This document shows positions 8,476 to 14,273 of a stretch of DNA of 29,531 nt, piece by piece. A model generated the notes under the pieces. That model made no database searches and was not told the origin of the DNA. It worked only from the letters and a program-made list of their open reading frames with translations. The stretch is from the IMG/VR virus record IMGVR_UViG_3300042673_000160, positions 1 to 29,531 of that record; one strand, written 5' to 3'. This stretch comes from a virus. A program made the position numbers and the translations under genes. Every line of letters begins with the position of its first letter. Positions within the stretch are counted from its first letter, which is position 1.

Positions 8476-8865
8476 TTAATTAACGTCAATAATTCTGAAT
8501 AATGTTGTTTTTAAAATCTTATACCCATCACCATCGGTCAGAATCACAGCATTCCTATATTCGTCCCAATTCACTTGATAATGGCTATCACTTACTCCAT
8601 TGTTTAAGTCTAATATAAGTTTGTTTAGAGCATTTATAGTATACATCGTATTGGTTTCCTTTTTACGATGTACCATGATTGTGTTTGGTAAGAACTTGTT
8701 CATGGTGGTTGGCATAATATTGTAACTAACAACTAACTCTTTAGATGGGTCTAATTTCAATATGAATATTTTTTTACTAAACAACTCAAATTTAGAATGA
8801 ATAGCGTTTACCACATCCTCAAATGTGTTTTCGTTTGTAAATGTACACAATAACTGCGTTCTCAC
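8476..8865 (-). CDS. Hypothetical protein, 129 residues, GTG start
   Basis: I do not recognise a family. The protein is mixed alpha/beta with no cysteine motif, signal peptide or membrane segment; it has a basic middle (MVHRKKETN) and ends in TLFRIIDVN. The start is taken as GTG at 8865: the codon just upstream in frame is a stop (TGA), and GGAG lies 6 bases before the GTG, whereas a nearby ATG at 8869 is in another frame and too close to that GGAG. It follows the 629-residue gene after 14 bases and is separated from the SSB gene by a 157-base regulatory gap, so it is probably the last gene of the transcript that starts upstream of the polymerase homologue. Confidence 0.6.
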   Translation of the reverse strand: MRTQLLCTFTNENTFEDVVNAIHSKFELFSKKIFILKLDPSKELVVSYNIMPTTMNKFLPNTIMVHRKKETNTMYTINALNKLILDLNNGVSDSHYQVNWDEYRNAVILTDGDGYKILKTTLFRIIDVN

Positions 8866-8879
8866 TCATGTCTCCGTAA

Positions 8880-10769
8880 TTATTTTGAATATATGTCTTT
8901 ATTAGCAGTTTCAAGGGTTTTAGCAAACCTTTTGTCTAACTGCATTTCAAATTTTATCTGACCACCATAACCAACACCATCTTCACGAACCACAATTGTA
9001 GCTAACGGAATGACTTTACCATCAAGGTCTGCTTTATATCCCAAGTATGGTGGATTGCCATCTTCAGCTACTAATTTTTCTTTGATTTGTTCAAAATCAG
9101 ATGTTCCAAATATTTTTTCCATAACTTTCTTATCCAAAGAGTTTGGACCGATAGCCATGGTCTCTTCACCATCTGAAACTGATTTTAAAGGAAACTCTTT
9201 CTTAATTTCCTCTAACATACCAGCTTTCATTTTTGGATTTGTGACAATAGCTTTAACCGATTCGGCTTGAAACTCACGATGCGTCTCATCAACATTCTTC
9301 ATGTATTGTTTTGCATCTTCATTTCCAGAATCAGCAAGAGCTTTGATACCTTCCAATACTACCTTGTTTTTGCTACGACTACCACCACCCTTTGCTAAAT
9401 CATTCAAAGCATCATCAAATGATATTTTTTTAGACTTCATAGTATCTATTACTGATTTTGCAGCAGGGTCATTTGAATCAATTAATTTTTTAATGTCATT
9501 TGAGAATTTAGAGCCAAAATCACTCAAACCTTTTCTTTGATTTGATGAATATACCTTTTGATTGATTTCATCTGGTAAGTCAGTATCCCATTCGGAAAAT
9601 TTACCAGCACCTGAATTCAAAAAGTTAACCATGGTTGATTTTTTCAAAGAAACCTCATCCAAAATCTCACTACCATCTTGAAGTTTAATCTTGGCGTACA
9701 TATCACTTGAGAATCCTTTGTTCTTATTGTAATTCTTCAAACCGAGAGCTTGTACTTCATCTTTAGTATCCCAAGATGTAGCCACAATTTCAGCACCAGG
9801 ATATTGTGAACTAATACGATTTAATATTGCCTGTCTATTGTTTTTAGCAGCTTGTATCCAACTCTTTGTTACAATGCGGCTACCCTCGGTTTTTAAACCG
9901 GGATTGTTTTTAATCAGAGCAGTTTCATGTGCTGATAATGCGTCAGTTAACTTTGTAAATTCGTCATTCGACATGGATGTTCCCATCATCGTCATCAATT
10001 CACCGGCTTGAGCAGATATTTGACCAGCACCACCAGGAATATCACTAAAGTGAGACCACTTTGTAGCATCTCCGGTAGGTCGAGTATTCATCATTCGTTC
10101 TAACGCTTTCAAATATCGTTTTGGAAATTTCGGATTTGAAACCAAATCGTCTGGAATCTTAAAAGCATCGGGTGGAGTTGGGTTTGCCAACTTTGCGTTT
10201 TTCTTTTCAAATTCAGCATCATCCGGAATCATTTCTTGAGTAAATGCTTTAGATTCTAAAGAATTTGTTTTTATTAACGTTTTATCTTTACCAGCTATAA
10301 TACGTTCTTCAGATGCAGGTTCTCCAGATACTTCATCAGAACTATCTGATTCTTTACCCTTTTGTTTTGCCTTTTCTACATCATCTTTTGTGGCTGGGTC
10401 TTGAGTTTGTGGGTTTAGTTGTTTAACTTGATAAACTGAACCCGATTTCTTATTCTTTACCCAAGTATCCTCGTCAAGGTCTTGTTCTTCGGACTTTTCT
10501 TTGTATTTATCACGTTCGAATGATGTCATCATACCCAATTCAATACTCTCAACATCCTTTTCACCAGCAGGTTCTTCTTTTTGAGCAGCTTTTGGCAGCC
10601 CACCACCTTCAAGTAATTGTTTAACATACTCGTTAGCAAACTCATAACTAAAGTTTTCAGCCAAAACTTTGTGAAGACCCATTAATGAGGTTTCACTGTA
10701 CGGGTCTACCAAATCAACACCGACTTGTGACCACCATTTTCTGACTACCTTCTCGAACAATTTTTTCAT
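8880..10769 (-). CDS. Large multidomain protein with possible PD-(D/E)XK-like nuclease core
   Basis: 629 residues in three parts. Residues 1-55 are a helical segment (KWWSQVGVDLVDPYSETSLMG, then LAENFSYEFANEYVKQLLE). Residues about 56-195 are a charged, low-complexity linker rich in Lys, Glu, Asp and Ser. Residues about 196-629 form a globular part. Within this, Asp356 (SSDMYAKIKL) and the strand EVSLKKS (372-378) resemble the D...(S/E)xK half-sites of PD-(D/E)XK nucleases; similar SLK strands occur in uncharacterised proteins of other marine T4-like phages as I recall them. The gene is 12 bases downstream of the polymerase homologue, with TATTTATA in that gap 3 bases before the ATG and no Shine-Dalgarno. 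A DNA-processing enzyme is plausible; a virion protein is the main alternative. Confidence 0.55.
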   Translation of the reverse strand: MKKLFEKVVRKWWSQVGVDLVDPYSETSLMGLHKVLAENFSYEFANEYVKQLLEGGGLPKAAQKEEPAGEKDVESIELGMMTSFERDKYKEKSEEQDLDEDTWVKNKKSGSVYQVKQLNPQTQDPATKDDVEKAKQKGKESDSSDEVSGEPASEERIIAGKDKTLIKTNSLESKAFTQEMIPDDAEFEKKNAKLANPTPPDAFKIPDDLVSNPKFPKRYLKALERMMNTRPTGDATKWSHFSDIPGGAGQISAQAGELMTMMGTSMSNDEFTKLTDALSAHETALIKNNPGLKTEGSRIVTKSWIQAAKNNRQAILNRISSQYPGAEIVATSWDTKDEVQALGLKNYNKNKGFSSDMYAKIKLQDGSEILDEVSLKKSTMVNFLNSGAGKFSEWDTDLPDEINQKVYSSNQRKGLSDFGSKFSNDIKKLIDSNDPAAKSVIDTMKSKKISFDDALNDLAKGGGSRSKNKVVLEGIKALADSGNEDAKQYMKNVDETHREFQAESVKAIVTNPKMKAGMLEEIKKEFPLKSVSDGEETMAIGPNSLDKKVMEKIFGTSDFEQIKEKLVAEDGNPPYLGYKADLDGKVIPLATIVVREDGVGYGGQIKFEMQLDKRFAKTLETANKDIYSK

Positions 10770-10772
10770 AAA

Positions 10773-10780
10773 TATAAATA
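10773..10780 (-). promoter_or_regulatory. TATTTATA motif just before the 629-residue gene
   Basis: Coding-strand TATTTATA lies in the 12-base gap after the polymerase homologue, ending 3 bases before the ATG at 10769. In the tail module the same octamer lies 18-24 bases upstream of starts. If it were a promoter here, the transcript would begin inside the reading frame, so either a downstream start is used or this copy is accidental. Confidence 0.25.
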
Positions 10781-10781
10781 T

Positions 10782-12011
10782 CTAAATACTGACCTTAACC
10801 ATATCTTTGTAATTATCACCGACTTCTACATCCGTTGGATACCCACCAATTTGCATTATCGACATGATAGTCTTTACATACTCAATACCATCATCGGGAT
10901 GAATATCAAACAAAATGGAGTCGTATGTGTATAAAACGGGCTTTGACTTCTTATCAACAAGTCGGAATAATTTATCAATTATAACTATGTTTCTTTCAGT
11001 CTCAACCGATTGTAAAATGTAGTTAAACAATTTATTTTTATTTAAATCATCTGACCATTTAATTTTTCTATGTAAAATGGGAGTTTCTACAAATTTCTTT
11101 ATATTGAACTCCGACCATAGGTAATCAACATAAGCTGATACTTTTTGGAAAAATGGAATGTGTTTATATTCATCTTGAACCCCACCATACAATTGTCTAA
11201 ATGTAATTGCCTTTGCTGTCGAATCGTCAACTCCATACTGATTGGCTAACCACTTGTGTGCCTTTATATCCAACGGAATTTCCACATTTATCAAACTACC
11301 AATCAAACGTAAGTGATATCCATCGAAGTCAAGTTGATATAATTTACCACCCTCAAATCTTGATATGAATCTACTACGGATTTCACCATCTTTTGGTAAA
11401 GCCGCATAGTTAATTCCACCAAATGCATTCGATGGTCGTGATGTGGTTGTTAAAAAGTTGTAATGTGTATATTCAAGTCCGGTTGTCGTTTGTATTCCAT
11501 TTTTTTCTATGTAGAATAGAGATTTTGGATATAGTTGTGAAAATGTACAAGTCGTTACATTTTGTAACCACTTCGATTTCCATTTTAAAAACTCTTCGTA
11601 ATGTTTCCAAATAGGAATTAAGTCATTTGCTCGTGGGGCTTGTCTTCGTCTAAATATGGTATATATAACACCCTCATCAATATCAAAATCTTCAGCACCA
11701 TGAAATAGGTTAGCTTCCAAGTCATATAGATTGGCGATTGGATATTCATAATGATATAAAAACTCTTTAAGTTTGTAAACACATACCCTTTTAAATTCTG
11801 AAAAATTAATTGGGTCGCTTACAACAGAAGAGTCAATATTGTGATAGTTTACATACAAGTCAACATTACCATCGGTTATAATCAAAGATGATATTCGTGT
11901 TTGAGCTGAATGTTTGTTTAGACTTGAAACTATTGGATATACAAAAATAGAATCTCCCGAAAGGGATTGGATTCTTTTAGCCAAACGTTCGTTCGTGTCT
12001 ACTAACTTCAT
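10782..12011 (-). CDS. Reduced family A DNA polymerase homologue, no recognisable proofreading site
   Basis: 409 residues. The C-terminal part carries the Pol I palm and fingers motifs in order. TTTSRPSNAFGGINYAALP matches the TGRLSS...PNLQNIP segment. LYQLDFDGYHLRLIGSL is motif A (Asp kept; the Pol I Glu710 position is His). KAITFRQLYGG is motif B (Lys, Phe and Tyr-Gly kept). VLYTYDSILFDI is motif C (Asp kept; HDE becomes YDS). The N-terminal 120 residues could be a worn 3'-5' exonuclease fold (FVYPIVSS, then VNYHNID), but the DEDD acidic set is not there. The thumb is short. Its place beside T4-type replication genes suggests a role in replication, yet T4-like phages normally use a family B polymerase. 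Rhodothermus phage RM378 is, from memory, a precedent for separate polymerase and exonuclease proteins. Confidence 0.8.
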   Translation of the reverse strand: MKLVDTNERLAKRIQSLSGDSIFVYPIVSSLNKHSAQTRISSLIITDGNVDLYVNYHNIDSSVVSDPINFSEFKRVCVYKLKEFLYHYEYPIANLYDLEANLFHGAEDFDIDEGVIYTIFRRRQAPRANDLIPIWKHYEEFLKWKSKWLQNVTTCTFSQLYPKSLFYIEKNGIQTTTGLEYTHYNFLTTTSRPSNAFGGINYAALPKDGEIRSRFISRFEGGKLYQLDFDGYHLRLIGSLINVEIPLDIKAHKWLANQYGVDDSTAKAITFRQLYGGVQDEYKHIPFFQKVSAYVDYLWSEFNIKKFVETPILHRKIKWSDDLNKNKLFNYILQSVETERNIVIIDKLFRLVDKKSKPVLYTYDSILFDIHPDDGIEYVKTIMSIMQIGGYPTDVEVGDNYKDMVKVSI

Positions 12012-12017
12012 AGGTTA

Positions 12018-12048
12018 CAATTATACGAAAATTATTTCATATATCAAA
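12018..12048 (-). promoter_or_regulatory. Bacteroidota-type promoter for the polymerase homologue
   Basis: Coding-strand TTTG (12048-12045), a 19-base spacer, then TATAATTG (12025-12018), one mismatch from TAnnTTTG. The -7 box ends 6 bases before the ATG at 12011, so the transcript would be leaderless or nearly so. The -33 box overlaps the 3' end of the preceding 24-codon frame. TATAAT inside it could also serve as a sigma-70 -10 element. Confidence 0.45.
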
Positions 12049-12118
12049 GCGATTTCAAAAGTTCTTGATACTCTTCCCACTCATCGGCCTGTACTTCAAT
12101 GTCTCTGTACTCCCACAT
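12044..12118 (-). CDS. Possible 24-residue acidic peptide
   Basis: ATG at 12118 begins 2 bases after the stop of the preceding gene and reads MWEYRDIEVQADEWEEYQEL, then LKS, Leu and a TGA stop. It is strongly acidic with three aromatic residues in its first half and would form one amphipathic helix. Support is the tight packing in a cluster of small genes and the lack of any other gene in the 109-base gap. There is no clear Shine-Dalgarno. The -33 box of the next promoter overlaps its last codons. It may equally be untranslated. Confidence 0.35.
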   Translation of the reverse strand: MWEYRDIEVQADEWEEYQELLKSL

Positions 12119-12120
12119 GG

Positions 12121-12300
12121 TTAAATTTCTTTAGAAAGTGGTTTTAATGAGATGTATACACAAAATGGAATTTCTTCCCAATCAGTTCCATTCCAGTTTT
12201 CAATACCCCAAAAGTATTTACCTTCAGATTCCAACATCATTAGGCCACCATAGTAGTTACCGATGTTTCCTACCTTATATAACTTGTTCTGCACTTTCAT
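12121..12300 (-). CDS. Hypothetical small protein, 59 residues
   Basis: Start set at ATG 12300, giving a protein that opens KVQNKLYKVGNIGNYYGGL and is rich in Gly, Tyr and Trp (FWGIENWNGTDWEEI), probably a small beta-sheet protein. An ATG at 12378 is also in frame but would run through 104 bases of the upstream gene, and its added residues look like out-of-frame translation. With the chosen start the overlap with the upstream gene is 26 bases. Function unknown; one of a run of small genes between the tail and replication modules, a position typical of host-interaction genes. Confidence 0.6.
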   Translation of the reverse strand: MKVQNKLYKVGNIGNYYGGLMMLESEGKYFWGIENWNGTDWEEIPFCVYISLKPLSKEI

Positions 12301-12592
12301 AAATTTTACAAACTTCGTCTTCCAAACCTTCAATGACAAATGGTGAATCCCATTCGACTTCGTAAGAATCATATTCAAACAATTCAGCTATGGTGTTTTG
12401 TTTTTCAACTAAATTCTTAATAGCTTGAACAATTATATCATTGTCGGCATAACACACAGTGTCCGAGTCAACTGGCATCTTAAATTGAAATCCACCTTTG
12501 GGTTTCCAATACGGAACTTCACCAAACCCATTGGGCCCTACGTTATAATTTTCGTAATACTGGCAATTTACAATTAAATTTATCATTCCCAT
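12275..12592 (-). CDS. Conserved-looking hypothetical protein, 105 residues
   Basis: Opens MGMINLIVNCQYYENYN and contains PYWKPKGGFQFKMPVD, a pattern I have seen in small uncharacterised proteins of other T4-like phages; the second half is acidic and helical (IKNLVEKQNTIAELFEYDSYEVEW). No catalytic motif is evident. It starts 3 bases after the stop of the preceding gene. A second ATG two codons in (12586) is an alternative start. Function unknown. Confidence 0.7.
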   Translation of the reverse strand: MGMINLIVNCQYYENYNVGPNGFGEVPYWKPKGGFQFKMPVDSDTVCYADNDIIVQAIKNLVEKQNTIAELFEYDSYEVEWDSPFVIEGLEDEVCKIYESAEQVI

Positions 12593-12595
12593 ATC

Positions 12596-12880
12596 TTACT
12601 TCATTAATTCAATCATAGACAATGGAACAGTGTAAGTTCCCATACCCCCATCCAATACTTTTAGAACGGCTTTGGTAACATTAATCTTTTCAACACGAAG
12701 TTGTTTACCCATCAACTTGGGGTGGTTCACAGTGACACACGACCCAACTCGTAGTGTTTGTTTTGTCTCGTAAGCAGCCATCGCTCGTTTGTTTTTGATA
12801 ACCATAACTACCATTTCGTTCAACGAACGTAGTTCTTCAAGACTCATCTGATTTAATTCCGAATAATTCATATTTCTCAT
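12596..12880 (-). CDS. Small protein with a KOW/SH3-like beta barrel pattern
   Basis: 94 residues. An N-terminal helix (SLEELRSLNEMVVMVIKNKR) is followed by LRVGSCVTVNHPKLMGKQLR and a short barrel ending YTVPLSMIELM. The G-x-x-V-x-V-x-H-P-K-x-x-G-K pattern is like KOW-type or SH3-like modules that bind RNA, protein or DNA. ATG 12880 is assumed; ATG 12871 (dropping MRN) is close behind. It is the first gene after the promoter at 12894-12925, with a 5' leader of about 8 bases to the first ATG. Biochemical role unknown. Confidence 0.65.
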   Translation of the reverse strand: MRNMNYSELNQMSLEELRSLNEMVVMVIKNKRAMAAYETKQTLRVGSCVTVNHPKLMGKQLRVEKINVTKAVLKVLDGGMGTYTVPLSMIELMK

Positions 12881-12883
12881 TTT

Positions 12884-12902
12884 TTATTACAGTGTAAAGA
12901 TA
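12884..12902 (-). repeat. Promoter-core repeat, copy 1
   Basis: Coding strand TATCTTTACACTGTAATAA. The copy at 13642-13660 differs at one of 19 positions. It covers the -7 box and the first transcribed bases, so it could hold both promoter and a start-proximal control site. Confidence 0.6.
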
Positions 12903-12925
12903 GTAAAAGAAAGGGACTTAAACAA
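12894..12925 (-). promoter_or_regulatory. Bacteroidota-type promoter for the small-gene cluster (copy 1)
   Basis: Coding-strand TTG (12925-12923), 20-base spacer, TATCTTTAC (12902-12894). The -7 box matches TAnnTTTG except at the last position. It drives the 94-residue gene and probably those after it. It overlaps the terminator-like hairpin at 12912-12929. Confidence 0.55.
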
Positions 12926-12929
12926 GCCC
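12912..12929 (-). terminator. Weak intrinsic terminator after the 113-residue gene
   Basis: On the coding strand GGGGCTT, loop GTTT, AAGTCCC makes a 7-pair stem with one G-U pair, followed by TTTCTTTT. It lies 18 bases after the stop at 12947 and inside the spacer region of the next promoter, so termination and re-initiation would be packed into about 40 bases. Confidence 0.45.
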
Positions 12930-12930
12930 C

Positions 12931-12956
12931 TAATGTTATCAAATTGTTAAATCTTT
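12931..12956 (-). repeat. Upstream-box repeat, copy 1
   Basis: A 26-base element matching 24 positions of 13688-13713. The coding strand begins AAAGATTTAACAATTT and ends TAACATTA. It contains the last codons and TAA stop of the 113-residue gene (both flanking genes end in Lys-Ile-stop inside this element). It ends 5 bases upstream of the TTG box of the promoter. Confidence 0.65.
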
Positions 12957-13288
12957 TCAAGGAAGAAACTAAAACTAGCATTCCAAAGTCGGTCATCGTC
13001 ACTCTCAACATCTTGAATGTAGTGAATTTCAACACGATACTCATCAACAACCATATTATGTACTGAAAGGATTGCTTCTTTTTCAAGGTATTCCCAATCC
13101 GAATATCCTTTTCGTTTCAAGTAGTACCCATCTCGACCACCATAGCAACCACCACCAACATAAGGGATTTCCGTATATCTAATTACATTGTGGAGATTCC
13201 AATAGTCGAAATCACTTTCAAGTTCAAGATTAACACCCTTATCAATAAGGATTTTAGCGAGGTTTACAAAAACTGATTTATCTATCAT
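12947..13288 (-). CDS. Hypothetical protein, 113 residues
   Basis: No family recognised. Features are an N-terminal helix (SVFVNLAKILIDKGVNLELE), a glycine-aromatic stretch (YVGGGCYGGRDGYYLKRKGY) and an acidic C-terminal third (YIQDVESDDDRLW). No signal peptide or membrane segment. ATG at 13288 follows the upstream stop after 2 bases. Its stop lies inside the 26-base repeated element and is followed by the terminator-like hairpin. Probably co-transcribed with the 112-residue gene from the promoter at 13652-13683. Confidence 0.65.
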   Translation of the reverse strand: MIDKSVFVNLAKILIDKGVNLELESDFDYWNLHNVIRYTEIPYVGGGCYGGRDGYYLKRKGYSDWEYLEKEAILSVHNMVVDEYRVEIHYIQDVESDDDRLWNASFSFFLEKI

Positions 13289-13290
13289 TT

Positions 13291-13629
13291 TTAGAAATTA
13301 TAGTCGTAAAACTTACGAGGGTTATTATCAATTGACCAATAGTTCTTCTTCAAAGAACTCTTACTATAGTTAGCTTCGAATACTTCACCATGTTCATAGA
13401 ACTCGTAACTTTGATTGTATTGGTTAACACAATGACCAGCAAACCCACCGGAAATAAACTCCATTTTGGTTTTGTTTTCACTGGCATAAACAGGTTGAAT
13501 TAAAATCTTGGTCTTACCTTTGATTCCGACAATCTTACCCACAGGGTCAACGTCACTCCAAAGAACTTGGTTAACATACTTACCAATCAATTCGTTGTTG
13601 GCTTCTAATTTGTTGTTTTTAATAATCAT
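13291..13629 (-). CDS. Conserved-looking hypothetical protein, 112 residues
   Basis: Contains VGKIVGIKGKTKILIQPVYA, a short beta-barrel type run, then FISGGFAGHCVNQYNQSYEF; the GGFAGHCVNQ segment is one I associate with an uncharacterised phage and bacterial protein family. It ends with a basic-aromatic tail (NPRKFYDYNF). ATG at 13629 is about 16 bases downstream of the predicted transcription start, after AAGAG, a weak ribosome binding site. It is the first gene of the small-gene cluster. Confidence 0.7.
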   Translation of the reverse strand: MIIKNNKLEANNELIGKYVNQVLWSDVDPVGKIVGIKGKTKILIQPVYASENKTKMEFISGGFAGHCVNQYNQSYEFYEHGEVFEANYSKSSLKKNYWSIDNNPRKFYDYNF

Positions 13630-13641
13630 AACTCTTATCTC

Positions 13642-13660
13642 TTATTACAGAGTAAAGATA
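13642..13660 (-). repeat. Promoter-core repeat, copy 2
   Basis: Coding strand TATCTTTACTCTGTAATAA, one base different from the copy at 12884-12902. Here it also lies in a perfect 7-bp inverted repeat, CTTATCT (13634-13640) with AGATAAG (13656-13662). Confidence 0.6.
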
Positions 13661-13683
13661 AGAATAATTTTCGACAATACAAA
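13652..13683 (-). promoter_or_regulatory. Bacteroidota-type promoter for the small-gene cluster (copy 2)
   Basis: Coding-strand TTTG (13683-13680), 19-base spacer, TATCTTTAC (13660-13652). Both boxes and the spacing fit the Bacteroidota consensus. The expected start is near 13645, giving a leader of about 16 bases to the ATG at 13629. The 26-base upstream box at 13688-13713 abuts it. Confidence 0.6.
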
Positions 13684-13687
13684 CTTT

Positions 13688-13713
13688 TAATGTTAAGAAA
13701 TTGTTAAATCTTT
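13688..13713 (-). repeat. Upstream-box repeat, copy 2
   Basis: 24 of 26 positions match 12931-12956. It holds the Lys-Ile-stop end of the 189-residue gene and lies 4 bases upstream of the TTTG box. The fixed spacing to the promoter in both copies (4 and 5 bases) suggests an activator or UP-type element, not a chance match. Confidence 0.65.
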
Positions 13714-14273
13714 GCCCATTCTGACAAATTTTTGAAATATCCGCTAATATTTGGTATCTGACGTTCTAACTCGAACAACATTCTACGATTTGTATCAATC
13801 ACACCTTTTTCAACTAAAGTGTCGTTTAACGGACCGGTTATTTTCCACGCCATTTTCAATTTTATGTAAAGTTCAAGTTCAGTCTTCCCATAGTTTTCAA
13901 GGTCAACTTCACTTATATAATCGGAATTACGTCTTTTGACAACGTATCTGTAAAAGTAACCTCTATCATAATCAAGTTGGGTTGGTGTTTGTTTACTATA
14001 GTTTGGAAATACCGATTTTTTAGGTTTTTGTGGTACAAGTTTATCATATTCGAATTTTTGTTTGTTATCCGTTTCAGATATGTTTACATATGGTATTAGT
14101 TTTTTAGAACGACCTCTGACATAGGTAGTTTCAGTAAATACCTCACCGGTGGTGTAGCTGTGGTATGACCCTTTCCATTCAGTACCATCTTCCAACATCC
14201 ATTGTTTTCCGGCCGTGAAAAGTCCACCACTAATTTGACCCTTTGGGTAATATATCTTTTTTCTACCAGCCAT
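13704..14273 (-). CDS. Conserved tail/baseplate-associated protein, 189 residues
   Basis: Begins MAGRKKIYYPKGQISGGLFT and contains WMLEDGTEWKGSYHSYTTGE, a repeated turn-strand pattern that I associate with uncharacterised proteins next to the hub gene in other marine T4-like phages. The middle has SKKLIPYVNI; the C-terminal half is charged and helical (TELELYIKLKMAWKITGPLN). No enzyme motif. Its ATG overlaps the stop of the hub-like gene by one base (TAATG), so it is translated from the tail operon, and a baseplate or fibre-attachment role is the best guess. It is the last gene of the tail module. Confidence 0.6.
   Translation of the reverse strand: MAGRKKIYYPKGQISGGLFTAGKQWMLEDGTEWKGSYHSYTTGEVFTETTYVRGRSKKLIPYVNISETDNKQKFEYDKLVPQKPKKSVFPNYSKQTPTQLDYDRGYFYRYVVKRRNSDYISEVDLENYGKTELELYIKLKMAWKITGPLNDTLVEKGVIDTNRRMLFELERQIPNISGYFKNLSEWAKI

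Noticed and set aside
12301-12378. Longer N-terminus for the 59-residue gene
   Set aside because: Would overlap the upstream gene by 104 bases, and the added residues read like out-of-frame translation.
12877-13086. A 69-codon minus-strand frame overlapping the 113-residue gene
   Set aside because: It lies largely inside the better-supported gene in another frame and across the promoter and terminator region; composition does not look protein-like.
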